A stretch of 64,000 bases of DNA. It comes from Sporosarcina trichiuri (GTDB lineage Bacteria; Bacillota; Bacilli; Bacillales_A; Planococcaceae). Below the pieces are notes generated by a model, which did not search any database, was not told the origin of the DNA, and worked only from the letters and a program-made list of their open reading frames with translations. Location of the stretch: positions 1,522,001 to 1,586,000 of the forward strand of contig NZ_CP129119.1 in NCBI RefSeq assembly GCF_030406775.1. Direction: 5' to 3'. Positions 9,112-19,478 of this stretch are shown here, in pieces. A program made the translations under genes and the position numbers. How positions within the stretch are numbered: the first letter of the stretch is position 1; each line of letters starts with the position of its first letter.

Positions 9112-9164
9112 AAAAAGCTGATAGGCAGCCGGCATTCACCATGTCATCCCCTATCAGCTTGATT
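9112..9164 (-). terminator. Terminator of spx
   Basis: AAGCTGATAGG and CCTATCAGCTT arms separated by about 30 bases, followed by TTTTT on the minus strand. Confidence 0.7.
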
Positions 9165-9176
9165 ATATGAGTTTGA

Positions 9177-9575
9177 TTAGTTAACCATCCGGCGTGCTTC
9201 GAGCAACTGATAGGCTCTCACTTTCCGAGGCAGGAAGCGGCGTATTTCATCTTCATTATACCCTACTTGAAGACGCTTTTCATCTAAGATGATCGGTCTT
9301 CTCAACAATCCGGGATGCTCCTGGATCAGTTCATACAAACGCTGCAGCGGAAGGCTTTCCACATCCACGTTAAGCTTCTGGAAAATCTTCGAACGCGTCG
9401 AGATGATTTCATCCGTTCCATCTTCGGTCATCCGCAGAATCTGCTTGATTTCATCGATGTTGAGCGGTTCGGAGAAAATATTGCGCTCTTCGTATGGAAT
9501 CTCATGTTCCTCCAGCCATGCTTTCGCTTTCCGGCATGATGTACAGCTTGGTGATGTGAACAATGTAACGCCCAT
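9177..9575 (-). CDS. spx: Transcriptional regulator Spx
   Basis: RNA-polymerase alpha-CTD-binding regulator of disulfide and heat stress. 132 residues with the redox switch C-T-S-C near the N-terminus, the ArsC-like RPIIL region and the [17 protein letters not shown]-terminus that ClpXP/SpxH recognise. The AAGGGAG site sits 10-11 bases before the ATG. Its promoter region carries a PerR-box-like element (9630-9644). Its adapter spxH is in the same window. Confidence 0.97.
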   Translation of the reverse strand: MGVTLFTSPSCTSCRKAKAWLEEHEIPYEERNIFSEPLNIDEIKQILRMTEDGTDEIISTRSKIFQKLNVDVESLPLQRLYELIQEHPGLLRRPIILDEKRLQVGYNEDEIRRFLPRKVRAYQLLEARRMVN

Positions 9576-9628
9576 TTGCTGACACTCCCTTTCAATCGGC
9601 TCCGTATAGTGGTGGATCTCTGATTTAC

Positions 9629-9658
9629 ATTAGAATTATTTTAAATTATTGTAGACAA
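9629..9658 (-). promoter_or_regulatory. Candidate spx promoter with PerR-box-like element
   Basis: On the minus strand, TTGTCT, an 18-base spacer and TCTAAT form a possible promoter. Overlapping its downstream half, 9630-9644 reads TTAGAATTATTTTAA. This matches 12 of 14 defined positions of the PerR box TTATAATNATTATAA. Just upstream is a palindrome ATTGT-AG-ACAAT at 9648-9659. In B. subtilis one spx promoter is repressed by PerR and YodB. Confidence 0.5.
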
Positions 9659-9749
9659 TACCTATTATACACACATTTGTTCTTAATGAATACACTTTTT
9701 AAAAAGTTTTTCCAGTAATTCCGCTGACTGTAACAATTCCGCAATATAA

Positions 9750-10003
9750 TTACTCTTCGTCTGCACTACATCTGTAGGAATATACCCACTCGGCAGCGCA
9801 CATAAACCTGTTTGCATATGAACTGTGATTATCATTTAGCAGATATGATTGAAAATCACCGTTCAGCATATAGTACGTTTCAACGTCTAAAAGGTTTCGG
9901 AAGAGATGGTTTTCTTCTTGCTTAGTTTTATTATTCCCATCGTGCAGCTTTTGAAACGGCAAACCGTCTTGCTTTTTGCCGGGAATCATATTATAATGAC
10001 TCC

Positions 10004-10019
<16 letters not shown>
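9750..10019 (-). CDS. Low-GC orphan reading frame, 89 residues, unknown
   Basis: An open frame running from an ATG at 10019, hydrophilic, rich in Asn and Tyr, with A/T-rich codon use unlike its neighbours. I recognise no family. There is no ribosome-binding site before the first ATG or the next internal ATG. The frame begins inside the divergent trpS promoter/T-box leader start, so it may be a remnant rather than a functional gene. The stretch 9660-9750 next to it is AT-rich and holds nothing else I can see. Confidence 0.3.
9969..9997 (+). promoter_or_regulatory. Sigma-A promoter of trpS
   Basis: TTGCTT, 17-base spacer, TATAAT. It predicts a start near 10004, at the beginning of the T-box leader. 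Confidence 0.7.
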
Positions 10020-11443
<1,424 letters not shown>

Positions 11444-11517
11444 CGGCTCCGTCCCTTTCTTGCTTGATGGTGTTCTAACATATGACCCGCCGCCGCGGAT
11501 TACAACAGGGTCTGTCC

Positions 11518-11558
11518 AAAAAAAAGAGCTGTCCCCTTTAGCCGGGACAGCTCTTTTT
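11518..11558 (-). terminator. Terminator of the fabH-fabF operon
   Basis: AGAGCTGTCCC/GGGACAGCTCT hairpin with an A-run on one side and a T-run on the other. It directly follows fabF on the minus strand. Confidence 0.9.
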
Positions 11559-11567
11559 GTGCTGCTA

Positions 11568-12806
11568 TCAGATTTTCTTGAAGATGAGTGACGCATTGTG
11601 GCCGCCGAACCCGAGCGAGTTGCTCATCGCGTAGCCGACATCCGCTTTCCGTGCACCTTCGGTAATGTAATCGAGATCGCATTCCGGATCTTCGTGTTCG
11701 TAATTCGTTGTCGGCGGCAGTACGCCTTCTTTCAACGCCTTGACCGTGAAGATCGCCTCGAGACCGCCCGCTGCGCCAAGCAGGTGGCCGGTCATGGATT
11801 TGGTCGAGCTCATGGCCAGTTCATATGCATGCTGGCCGAACACGGTCTTTGCCGCCATTGTTTCAAAAGCGTCATTGTAAGCAGTACTGGTGCCGTGTGC
11901 GTTGATGTAGCCGATATCGTCCGGTGAAATCCCGGCTTCTTCAATCGCCTGCTGCATCGCTCGGACGGCCCCTTCGCCTTCCGGTGCCGGGGCAGTAATA
12001 TGGTGGGCATCCCCTGTCGATCCGTATCCGACGATCTCCGCGTAAATTTCCGCGCCGCGTGCTTTCGCATGCTCGTACTCTTCCAGAATGAGAATACCGG
12101 CACCTTCGCCAATGACAAAGCCATCGCGTTCCTTATCGAACGGCCGTGAAGCTGTGGCCGGATCCGGGTTGAGTGAAAGCGCCGTGTTCGCACAGAAACC
12201 GGCGACGGACATGGTTGTGATCGGAGCCTCGGCTCCCCCTGTGATCATGACATCCGCCGAGCCGCGGCGAATCACCTCGAATGCATCGCCGATCGAGTTC
12301 GTACCTGAGGCACAGGCCGTCACTGTGCACGAATTGATACCTTTCGCGCCAAAATAAATGGAGACCTGTCCAGACGCCATGTCGGGAATCATCATTGGGA
12401 CGAAGAACGGGCTGACACGGCGGTAGCCTTTTTCCTGGAACGTCAGGAACTGCTTTTCATGGGTTTCCATGCCGCCGATACCGGAACCGATCCAGACACC
12501 TGTCCGCAGCGCTGTGTCTTCATCGAGCTTTTCGAGTCCTGCGTCTTTCATCGCCATGATGGAAGCGGCCATCGCATAATGCGTGAACCGGTCCATCTTG
12601 CGTGCGTCTTTCCGTGAAATATATTCCTCGATGTCGAAATCTTTCACTTCTGCCGCCACTTTCACCGGGAACTGTTCTTGATCGAGACGGGTGAGCGGTC
12701 CGATACCGGATTTGCCTTCCAGTACGGATTTCCAGGATTCCTCCGCTGTGTTGCCTACCGGGGAAACGGCCCCGACTCCGGTAATGACTACGCGTCGTTT
12801 TTCCAT
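11568..12806 (-). CDS. fabF: 3-oxoacyl-[acyl-carrier-protein] synthase II
   Basis: Elongating condensing enzyme of type II fatty acid synthesis. About 412 residues. Active-site Cys in [12 protein letters not shown], the two His in [12 protein letters not shown] and [11 protein letters not shown], and the C-terminal [12 protein letters not shown]. The ATG at 12806 follows AAGGAG by 10 bases; the longer frame upstream has no site. Second gene of the fabH-fabF operon, so it is expected to respond to FapR. Confidence 0.98.
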   Translation of the reverse strand: MEKRRVVITGVGAVSPVGNTAEESWKSVLEGKSGIGPLTRLDQEQFPVKVAAEVKDFDIEEYISRKDARKMDRFTHYAMAASIMAMKDAGLEKLDEDTALRTGVWIGSGIGGMETHEKQFLTFQEKGYRRVSPFFVPMMIPDMASGQVSIYFGAKGINSCTVTACASGTNSIGDAFEVIRRGSADVMITGGAEAPITTMSVAGFCANTALSLNPDPATASRPFDKERDGFVIGEGAGILILEEYEHAKARGAEIYAEIVGYGSTGDAHHITAPAPEGEGAVRAMQQAIEEAGISPDDIGYINAHGTSTAYNDAFETMAAKTVFGQHAYELAMSSTKSMTGHLLGAAGGLEAIFTVKALKEGVLPPTTNYEHEDPECDLDYITEGARKADVGYAMSNSLGFGGHNASLIFKKI

Positions 12807-12878
12807 TGGTTGAACTCTCCTTCGTTTCGTGTCTGGCCGAAAGATTATCGGCCGGTTCGAATTAGTCAAGATGGCAGA

Positions 12879-13811
12879 TCATTTTCCCCAGCGCATGCAG
12901 ATGCCGCCCCATGTCAGTCCGCCGCCAAAGCCAACGAGGACGACGACATCGTCTTCTTTGATGCGCCCTTCCTCCAGATCGTCAAACAGTGAGATCGGGA
13001 TGGAGGCGGCTGACGTGTTGCCGTATTTGTGGACGGTTTTCGACATCTTCTCCGGCGGCAGCCCGAGCCGTTCACGGGAGGCTTCCATGATACGGATGTT
13101 CGCCTGGTGCGGGATCAGGAAGTCGATATCCTCTTTGCCGAGCCCCGCCTTTTCGATGACATTGACGGCAGTCTGGCCCATCTGCCGGACAGCGAACTTG
13201 AATACTTCACGTCCGTTCATGCGCAGATAGCGGTCCTGATATAAGTGTTCGCCGCCTGTTCCGTCCGCACCGAGTTCGAAGGACAGGATGCCGCGGTCCC
13301 CGGACGTCTTTCCGACAATCCCGGCGCCTGCACCGTCACCGAACAGAACAGCGGTATTGCGGTCTTTGTAATCGGTGATTTTCGAAAGTTTCTCCACGCC
13401 TACGACGAGTACATAGTCACACGTACCCGCTTCGACGAAATGCTTGGCAGTGACGACACCGTACATGAACCCTGCACATGCTGCCGAGATATCCATCGCA
13501 CTTGCTTTGGATGCACCAAGTTTCGCCTGAAGCATCGTCGACACGGATGGGAACGGCTGGTCCGGTGTCACGGTTGCGACCAGGATCATGCCGATCTGGT
13601 CTGCCGTGATGCCTGCCTTCTCCATCGCTTGTTTTGCAGCTGCATAGGCCATGTCTGAGGTATCTGTAAAGTTGTCGGCGATCCGGCGTTCTTCGATGCC
13701 GGTGCGCGTACGGATCCATTCGTCGGATGTATCCATTCTCTTTTCAAGCTCTCCGTTTGTCAGCACATGTTCAGGGACATACTTGCCAATACTGAGAAGT
13801 CCAACACCCAT
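12879..13811 (-). CDS. fabH: 3-oxoacyl-[acyl-carrier-protein] synthase III
   Basis: Initiates fatty acid synthesis by condensing acyl-CoA with malonyl-ACP. 310 residues with the catalytic triad visible: Cys in [11 protein letters not shown], His in [10 protein letters not shown] and Asn in [23 protein letters not shown] near the N-terminus is typical. It lies first in the operon behind a promoter that overlaps a FapR operator. Confidence 0.98.
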   Translation of the reverse strand: MGVGLLSIGKYVPEHVLTNGELEKRMDTSDEWIRTRTGIEERRIADNFTDTSDMAYAAAKQAMEKAGITADQIGMILVATVTPDQPFPSVSTMLQAKLGASKASAMDISAACAGFMYGVVTAKHFVEAGTCDYVLVVGVEKLSKITDYKDRNTAVLFGDGAGAGIVGKTSGDRGILSFELGADGTGGEHLYQDRYLRMNGREVFKFAVRQMGQTAVNVIEKAGLGKEDIDFLIPHQANIRIMEASRERLGLPPEKMSKTVHKYGNTSAASIPISLFDDLEEGRIKEDDVVVLVGFGGGLTWGGICMRWGK

Positions 13812-13840
13812 AGCTCATACCCCGTTCCTTATTATCTATT

Positions 13841-13859
13841 ATTAGTACCTGGTGTTAAT
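13841..13859. promoter_or_regulatory. FapR operator
   Basis: ATTAGTACCTGGTGTTAAT closely matches the FapR consensus palindrome (TTAGTACCTGRTACTAAT type). It sits between the promoter -10 and the fabH start, where binding would block transcription until malonyl-CoA rises. Confidence 0.9.
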
Positions 13860-13886
13860 TATAAATGGATTTCACCGGAATTTCAA
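13858..13886 (-). promoter_or_regulatory. Sigma-A promoter of fabH-fabF
   Basis: TTGAAA, 17-base spacer, TATAAT on the minus strand. The start would fall inside the FapR operator. Confidence 0.85.
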
Positions 13887-13999
13887 CTTCAGTGACACGA
13901 TTCCGTCAAACTCTTTTGCAGTTTACGGGGAAAGTGTAGGCGGGACCCAGCAGCTGTGCTATGATGGAAGTTGAAAACACAGGCTAGAGGTGATGCAGA

Positions 14000-14185
14000 G
14001 TGAGATTCATCATGACATTTGTCTGGTCCTTTCTTTTGGTGTCCATGCTCAATTACGTGGCAGGCGCCATTGCGAACGTACCGACTTTCGAATTCACAAC
14101 CGGCATCATTGTCTCCCTTGTTCTGTCCGTTATGGTGTTCATCATTACAGCGCTCATTCCGGACGAGCCAGTGGCAGATCTTTGA
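14000..14185 (+). CDS. DUF2929 small membrane protein (YjzD-like)
   Basis: 61 residues, two hydrophobic helices (about 3-22 and 32-52) separated by a short polar loop. Starts at GTG 14000 with AGGTGA 6 bases upstream. Length, pattern and position next to fabHF fit the YjzD/DUF2929 family of unknown function. Followed by a strong terminator at 14195. Confidence 0.8.
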   Translation: MRFIMTFVWSFLLVSMLNYVAGAIANVPTFEFTTGIIVSLVLSVMVFIITALIPDEPVADL

Positions 14186-14194
14186 TGTGAGACG

Positions 14195-14231
14195 GCAGCG
14201 GAAAGGCGATTTGCCTTTCTGCTGTTTTTTT
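14195..14231 (+). terminator. Terminator of the YjzD-like gene
   Basis: CAGCGGAAAGGC/GCCTTTCTGCTG hairpin followed by seven T. Confidence 0.9.
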
Positions 14232-14379
14232 ATGCCTGGAAACAGGTCTGTGCGGGGCCGGGCCGCTCGGTTTATAAGAGGTTTGACCGGGGCGGCAGTG
14301 ACCATTTCAGGAGAATTATGAGCGGAATCCCGGATTTGTGATCAACTCTGCTTGCAGGCGATTCCCCCTGCCGCGACGG

Positions 14380-14432
14380 CACCACAAAAAAAGCGGAGCG
14401 CAGCGGAGCAGACAAGCCAGTCTTTTGACTTG
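14380..14432 (+). repeat. Conserved spacer module of array B1, copy 1
   Basis: Runs from CACCACA through an AGCGCAGCGGAGC core and CAAGCCAGTC to TTGACTTG. Repeated with few changes at 14675-14726. A related order (AGCG-AGCG-AGC, CAAGCCAGTC, TTTGAATT) occurs on the minus strand at 32173-32210 in array A2. Confidence 0.8.
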
Positions 14433-14674
14433 CTGGCAGTGCATGTTTCGCGGCTCACCCGCATGTCAGGCGCAGTGGCGGTGCCACGGGAGCAGGTAAC
14501 ATGTGAAGTTATGAGCGGAATCCCGGGTTTATGTTCACTTTCCAAGTTTTATGAGCGGTATCCCGTTTATATGATCACTTTTCCTGGTTGATGGATCGCT
14601 TTCCCACTTTTATGATCACTTTTCCGGTTTTCCGCAGCACAGCTGCCAGCAGAAGATCCCAGTTTGCCCACCGA

Positions 14675-14726
14675 CACCACAGAAAACGCGGAGCGCAGCG
14701 GAGCTGACAAGCCAGCCCTTGACTTG
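14675..14726 (+). repeat. Conserved spacer module of array B1, copy 2
   Basis: Second copy of the CACCACA ... CAAGCCAG ... TTGACTTG module, with the same internal order and nearly the same length as copy 1. Confidence 0.8.
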
Positions 14727-14984
14727 CCCCTTTTTTGCGCGGCATTGTGGTGTGCGATGCGCTCTGTTTTTTCTCCGCGCGCGTTTGGCGGTCGTCGGTC
14801 TCTTCAATTGTGAAGTTATGAGCGCTGCGTGCAAGTTTATGAGCACATTTTGGTTTTTATGATCACTTTCGCTGGTTTATGAGCGAAAACCCAGATTTAT
14901 GATCACTTTTCCAGATTTATGAGCGGTATTCCTTGGTTTATGATCACTTTTCCGGTTTTATGATCACTCCCCCGCTCATCCAGT

Positions 14985-15015
14985 TAAAAAACCGCCCGGT
15001 CCGGGCGGTTTTTCT
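14985..15015 (-). terminator. Terminator of clpB
   Basis: ACCGCCCGG/CCGGGCGGT hairpin flanked by A-run and T-run, a few bases after the clpB stop on the minus strand. Confidence 0.9.
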
Positions 15016-15018
15016 ACA

Positions 15019-17172
15019 TTATGCAGCTGCGGGTTCCTTGTCGATGACGAGGGAGCCGTCTTCCATGCGGAGGTGCAGCGTTTCGCCTTCCTGCAGTTCG
15101 CCTTTGATGACTTCTTTGGCGACGGCCGTCTCGACGTAGCGCTGGATGAACCGCTTGAGGGGCCGGGCGCCGAAGTCGGCATCGGTCCCCTGGTCGACGA
15201 TCCAGTCGATGACGTCTTCGCCGTACGTCAGGCGGATTTCCTGTTCAGCGAGGCGCGCCACGAGGTCATGCAGCATTTTGCGGGCGATCAGGCCGAATGC
15301 ATCACCGGTCAGTGAATGGAAGATGATGATATCGTCCATCCGGTTCAGCAGTTCCGGCTTGAAGTGACCGCGCAGCTCGGCCATGACGAGATCCTCCGCT
15401 GCGTGCTCTTCGGAGTCGAACTGGCCGCTCACCAAGTATTGCGAACCGATGTTGGACGTCATGATGACGACCGTGTTCGTGAAGCTCACGAGCCGGCCCT
15501 GGCTGTCGGTGATCCGTCCGTCGTCCAGTATCTGCAGCAGGATGTTCGAGACGTCAGGATGCGCTTTTTCGATTTCATCCAGCAGGACGACCGAGTATGG
15601 GTTGCGGCGCACCGCTTCCGTCAGCTGGCCCCCCTCTTCATAGCCGATATATCCCGGAGGCGCCCCGACCAAGCGGGAGACACTGTGCTTCTCCATGTAT
15701 TCGGACATATCGATGCGGATGAAGTGATCCTCCGAGTCGAACAGTGTGCCGGCAAGTGTTTTTGCAAGTTCCGTCTTGCCGACACCGGTCGGTCCGAGGA
15801 ACAGGAACGACCCGATCGGCTTGTTCGGATCCTTGATGCCGGAACGGGCCCGCCATACGGCTTCCGTGACGAGCTGGACGGCATTGTCCTGGCCGATGAC
15901 CCGCTCTTTCAGCGTATCGCCGAGCCGCAGCAGTTTGTCCCGCTCGCCTTCCATCAGTTTGGTCACAGGGATGCCGGTCCAGCGGGCGACGATCATCGCG
16001 ATTTCATCTTCGGTCACTTCTTCGCGGATCAGGCTGTTCTCCTGGCCGCCCTTGAAGGACTCTTCCAGCTCACGGAGCTGATGCTCGAGCGCCGGAATCC
16101 TGCCGTGCCGGAGTTCCGCCGCTTTGTTGAGATCGAATTTGTTCTCCGCGTCCTCGAGTTCCCGGCGGTACAGGTCCAGCTGTTCACGGACGTCCTGGAC
16201 CTCCTGCAATTTCTTCTTCTCTTCATTCCACTGCTCCCGCATGCCTGATGAGGATTCCTTCAGCTCTTCCAGCTCTTCCCGCAGGGCGGCAAGCCGGGTC
16301 TGGCTCACGGCATCCTTCTCTTTCGTCAGTGCCTGCTCTTCGATCTCCAGCTGAAGGATGCGCCGCGTCACTTGGTCGAGCTCCTGCGGCATCGAGTCGA
16401 TTTCCGTCCGGATCATCGCGCTCGCTTCGTCCATCAGATCGATCGCCTTGTCCGGCATATAGCGTTCCGTCAGATACCGGTCGGACAGCGCTGCCGATGC
16501 GACGAGCGCCCGGTCGTGGATCCGCACACCGTGATGGAGTTCGAACCGTTCCTTCAAGCCGCGCAGGATTGAAATCGTGTCCTCGACGGACGGCTCCCGC
16601 ACCATTACCTGCTGGAAACGCCGTTCGAGTGCCGGGTCCTTTTCGATGTACATCCGGTATTCATCGAGTGTCGTAGCGCCGATGCAGTACAGCTCTCCGC
16701 GGGCGAGCATCGGTTTCAGCATGTTGCCTGCATCCATTGCGCCTTCCGTCTTGCCGGCACCGACGATCGTATGGATTTCATCGATGAACAAGATGATTTC
16801 GCCATTGCTGTCCTTCACCTGCTTCAGTACCGCTTTCAGCCGTTCCTCGAATTCCCCGCGGAACTTGGCACCGGCGATGAGCGAACTCATATCGAGCTCA
16901 TGGATCTGCCGGTCTTTCAGCCCTTCCGGCACATCACCTTTCACGATACGCTGGGCGAGACCTTCGACGATGGCCGTCTTCCCGACGCCCGGTTCGCCGA
17001 TCAGCACAGGATTGTTCTTCGTCTTCCTCGATAGGATCCGGATGACATTGCGGATCTCCTCATCCCGTCCGATGACAGGGTCCATCTTGCCGTTCTTCAC
17101 ATCTTCGACCAGGTTCCGTCCATATTGCTCCAATGGGGAACGCTGATCTTCCTGTACGCCGTCCATTCTCAT
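15019..17172 (-). CDS. clpB: Disaggregase ClpB lacking the N-terminal domain
   Basis: Hsp100 AAA+ disaggregase that works with DnaK. 717 residues against about 860 in full-length ClpB. The frame opens shortly before the first AAA domain (PVIGRDEEI; Walker A GEPGVGKT) and has the long coiled-coil M-domain (about 270-390). The second AAA domain has Walker A GPTGVGKT and [13 protein letters not shown]. There is no ClpP-docking loop, so it is not ClpC or ClpE. AGGTGA lies 6 bases before the ATG at 17172. The promoter and CtsR operator lie immediately upstream, leaving no room for the usual ~145-residue N-domain. Monocistronic. Confidence 0.95.
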   Translation of the reverse strand: MRMDGVQEDQRSPLEQYGRNLVEDVKNGKMDPVIGRDEEIRNVIRILSRKTKNNPVLIGEPGVGKTAIVEGLAQRIVKGDVPEGLKDRQIHELDMSSLIAGAKFRGEFEERLKAVLKQVKDSNGEIILFIDEIHTIVGAGKTEGAMDAGNMLKPMLARGELYCIGATTLDEYRMYIEKDPALERRFQQVMVREPSVEDTISILRGLKERFELHHGVRIHDRALVASAALSDRYLTERYMPDKAIDLMDEASAMIRTEIDSMPQELDQVTRRILQLEIEEQALTKEKDAVSQTRLAALREELEELKESSSGMREQWNEEKKKLQEVQDVREQLDLYRRELEDAENKFDLNKAAELRHGRIPALEHQLRELEESFKGGQENSLIREEVTEDEIAMIVARWTGIPVTKLMEGERDKLLRLGDTLKERVIGQDNAVQLVTEAVWRARSGIKDPNKPIGSFLFLGPTGVGKTELAKTLAGTLFDSEDHFIRIDMSEYMEKHSVSRLVGAPPGYIGYEEGGQLTEAVRRNPYSVVLLDEIEKAHPDVSNILLQILDDGRITDSQGRLVSFTNTVVIMTSNIGSQYLVSGQFDSEEHAAEDLVMAELRGHFKPELLNRMDDIIIFHSLTGDAFGLIARKMLHDLVARLAEQEIRLTYGEDVIDWIVDQGTDADFGARPLKRFIQRYVETAVAKEVIKGELQEGETLHLRMEDGSLVIDKEPAAA

Positions 17173-17214
17173 GAACCTTCACCTCATTCTATGGTAGTAT
17201 ACTTTCATTCCTTG

Positions 17215-17237
17215 TTTGACTTTGACTATCTTTGACT
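17215..17237 (-). promoter_or_regulatory. CtsR operator of clpB
   Basis: On the minus strand 17221-17237 reads AGTCAAA-GAT-AGTCAAA, a perfect CtsR direct heptad repeat (RGTCAAANANRGTCAAA). A third half-site GTCAAA follows at 17215-17220. It lies just downstream of the promoter -10, so repression by CtsR and induction by heat are expected. Confidence 0.92.
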
Positions 17238-17243
17238 AATACT

Positions 17244-17272
17244 AGTATACAACTGCCGGGACGTGCTGTAAA
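17244..17272 (-). promoter_or_regulatory. Sigma-A promoter of clpB
   Basis: TTTACA, 17-base spacer, TATACT on the minus strand, immediately upstream of the CtsR operator. Confidence 0.8.
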
Positions 17273-17331
17273 GGGAGAAGCACTTCCCTGTCCTAGTACT
17301 CTATCCATAGCCGCATCCCGTTAAACACAAC

Positions 17332-17370
17332 AAAAAAGGACGGCAAATGCATGTATGCATTCACCGCCCC
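17332..17370 (-). terminator. Terminator of sufT
   Basis: GGCGGTGAATGCA/TGCATTTGCCGTC hairpin followed by CTTTTTT on the minus strand. Confidence 0.85.
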
Positions 17371-17377
17371 TTCCCTA

Positions 17378-17686
17378 TTATCGTACGCCGAGCGCCATTT
17401 TGGCATAGCGTGACATGTTATCACGCGACCATGGCGGATTCCAGACGATATCGACTTCCACGTCTTTCACTTCCGGCAGCTCCATCAGTTCCTGTTTGAC
17501 GTTCGCCACGATCTGCGGACCCATCGGACAGCCGATCGACGTCAGTGTCATGGTGATCTTCGCCACGCCGCCTTCGAGCAGTTCGGCATCGTAGACGAGA
17601 CCCAAGTTGACGATATCGACACCGAGTTCAGGGTCGATTACGTTCTCCAGAGCGCCCATCATGCTTTCTTTCATTTCGTCAGCCAT
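17378..17686 (-). CDS. MIP18/DUF59 iron-sulfur assembly factor (SufT, YitW-like)
   Basis: About 102 residues of the DUF59 family, implicated in maturation of Fe-S proteins. Typical segments are VIDPELGVDIVNLGLVYD, TLTSIGCPMGP with the conserved Cys, and VWNPPWSRDNMS. The start at 17686 is preferred because GAGAGGGG lies 7-8 bases upstream; the longer frame adds an unlikely N-terminus. It forms the leftward pair yitV-yitW as in B. subtilis. Confidence 0.92.
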   Translation of the reverse strand: MADEMKESMMGALENVIDPELGVDIVNLGLVYDAELLEGGVAKITMTLTSIGCPMGPQIVANVKQELMELPEVKDVEVDIVWNPPWSRDNMSRYAKMALGVR

Positions 17687-17737
17687 CGGGATTCCCCTCT
17701 CTTCCGGTTTTTCTGTCTCCATCATAGCAAAACCGCT

Positions 17738-18508
17738 TCATCCGTTCAAATGGTCTGCCAGGAAATCGACTGCCGCAAGCATGCCCGGCCTTGAAACGGC
17801 ATGTCCTGCATGGTTGTCCGCCATGAACACGAAGTCTTCCGGATGGTTGCTATAGGCCCCTTTGGCGGCTTCGTAGAACTGCTGTGTCGGTGCGAACGGA
17901 ACGGTCATATCTTTTTTGCCGTGCCAGAAGAATACCGGCCGTTCCCCCAGCTTTTCCGGATGCTCCGTCATATCGAACGTACGGAGCGTATCGAGCAGGC
18001 TGCGGATCTCTCTGTCGTTCATCGGGAGTTTGTAGCCCTGGTCTTCGAACTGCTGCATCTGGCCTTGTGCCAGCTTGACATAGCCCGGCGTTCCCATCAT
18101 GACGGCAGCTGTCCGGATCCATGGATAGGCGGTCAGGCAGCCAAGTGTGGTGATGCCGCCCATCGACGTTCCGGCGAACGCAATGCGGCCGGACGCCAGC
18201 AGGCCTTTCCGCTCCAGTTCGCTGTGCAGGAATCCTGCCTCTTCGATGGAGGTCAGGATGATTTCCCAGAAACGCAGGCTCAGCTGGACTTCATCCAGAT
18301 CTTCCGAACGGACGCCGTGCAGTGCCGCTTCCGGCAGCAGCACCCGAATCCCTTTCTTCGCCAGGTTGAAGGCATAGTGCAGATTATGCTCTTTCGCACT
18401 CGTGAATCCATGGAAAAAGATGACGACGGGCATTTCCGGTGATTCAGTCTGTTCATCGACAATATGCAGGAGAGGGACTGTCCCCCATTGTTCTTCCCTG
18501 ATTTTCAT
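17738..18508 (-). CDS. yitV: Alpha/beta hydrolase (YitV-like esterase)
   Basis: About 256 residues, alpha/beta hydrolase fold. Oxyanion-region IFFHGFTSAKEHN, nucleophile elbow FAGTSMGGIT (Ser), acid in the HGKKDMTVPF strand and His in DNHAGHAVS complete a plausible triad. The ATG at 18508 follows AGAGGTGA; the longer frame has no site. A TTGTTT, 17 bases, TATGCT promoter is readable on the minus strand just upstream. Located before sufT and divergent from yitU. Substrate unknown. Confidence 0.9.
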   Translation of the reverse strand: MKIREEQWGTVPLLHIVDEQTESPEMPVVIFFHGFTSAKEHNLHYAFNLAKKGIRVLLPEAALHGVRSEDLDEVQLSLRFWEIILTSIEEAGFLHSELERKGLLASGRIAFAGTSMGGITTLGCLTAYPWIRTAAVMMGTPGYVKLAQGQMQQFEDQGYKLPMNDREIRSLLDTLRTFDMTEHPEKLGERPVFFWHGKKDMTVPFAPTQQFYEAAKGAYSNHPEDFVFMADNHAGHAVSRPGMLAAVDFLADHLNG

Positions 18509-18647
18509 AGCCGTCACCTCTTTAGTTGTTTGCTTAGAGCATACCAATACTTTTTTACAAAAACAAAAGATGCGCATGGATTGCCACTTTTTTGACTTGC
18601 CGCCGCATATAAGGCTAAACTGAATGAAGGAAGGAGGCGTTTTTGCC

Positions 18648-19457
18648 TTGAAACCTCATTTAATTGCCCTCGATTTGGACGGGACCTTACTAAACGACCA
18701 GAAAGTCATTTCCGACGAAACATTCGCCACACTGAAAAAGGCGGAAGATGCCGGTCACCATATCATGATTGCAACCGGCCGGCCGTATCGCTCAAGCGCT
18801 GCCTATTACCGTCAGCTCGGACTGAAAACGCCGATTGTCAACTTCAATGGTGCATTCGTACACCATCCGACCGACCGCACCTGGAAGACGATCCACGAAA
18901 CGATCGACTTATCCGTCGCCCGTGATGTCATAGAAGCTATGCAGGACTTCAAGCTGAAAAACCTCATCGCCGAAGTGATGGATGATGTCTACTTGCAGTA
19001 CCACGATGAAAAACTGCTCGACATTTTCAGCATGGGCAGTCCGTCGGTGACGGAAGGGGATCTCCGCGAATCGCTGAAAGTGGATCCGACAAGTCTCCTG
19101 ATCCAGGGGGCTGAAGGGACTGCGGACCAGATCCGCGAGCACCTCGAGGAAGTGCATGCCCAAGTGATCGAACACCGCCGCTGGGGCGCTCCGTGGGATG
19201 TCGTCGAAATCATCCGGCACGGTCTGAACAAAGCGGTCGGCCTGTCGAAGGTCGCAAAGTGGATCGGTGTGCCGCAGGAGCGGATCATCGCCTTCGGAGA
19301 CGAGGACAACGATCTCGAGATGATCGATTACGCGGGGATCGGCGTTGCCATGGGCAATGGGATCGACCAGCTGAAATCGATTGCAAATGAAGTGACCCGG
19401 ACGAATAACGAAGACGGCATCGCCGTATTGTTAAAAGACCGGCTGCAGTTGGACTAA
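18648..19457 (+). CDS. yitU: HAD-superfamily phosphatase, Cof type (YitU-like)
   Basis: About 269 residues. HAD motif I is DLDGTLL near the N-terminus, motif II is in MIATGRPY, and motifs III/IV are in NKAVGLSKVAKW and AFGDEDNDLEM. Members dephosphorylate small metabolites such as flavin or sugar phosphates; the substrate is not shown here. A TTG at 18648 with AAGGAGG 10 bases upstream is the likely start; an in-frame ATG at 18624 sits on the upstream side of that site. Divergent from yitV, followed by degV. Confidence 0.92.
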   Translation: MKPHLIALDLDGTLLNDQKVISDETFATLKKAEDAGHHIMIATGRPYRSSAAYYRQLGLKTPIVNFNGAFVHHPTDRTWKTIHETIDLSVARDVIEAMQDFKLKNLIAEVMDDVYLQYHDEKLLDIFSMGSPSVTEGDLRESLKVDPTSLLIQGAEGTADQIREHLEEVHAQVIEHRRWGAPWDVVEIIRHGLNKAVGLSKVAKWIGVPQERIIAFGDEDNDLEMIDYAGIGVAMGNGIDQLKSIANEVTRTNNEDGIAVLLKDRLQLD

Positions 19458-19478
19458 TACGAACGGAGGAGGATCCGC

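Larger units (their letters stand above)
14316..14980. repeat. Degenerate 20-21 bp repeat array B1 (three blocks)
   Basis: Gene-free stretch between the convergent yjzD-like and clpB genes. Three blocks (14316-14350, about 14511-14635, about 14816-14980) are built of 20-21 base units. The units begin ATGAGCG or ATGATCAC followed by a variable, mostly pyrimidine-rich tail. Blocks two and three each open with TGTGAAGTTATGAGCG. Blocks are separated by two related spacers that each contain a conserved module (14380-14432 and 14675-14726). No ribosome-binding site or coding frame is supported. Confidence 0.85.

Noticed and set aside
14316..14980. CRISPR array
   Set aside because: Units are 20-21 bases, degenerate throughout and without unique spacers of about 30 bases. 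No cas genes are present in the window.
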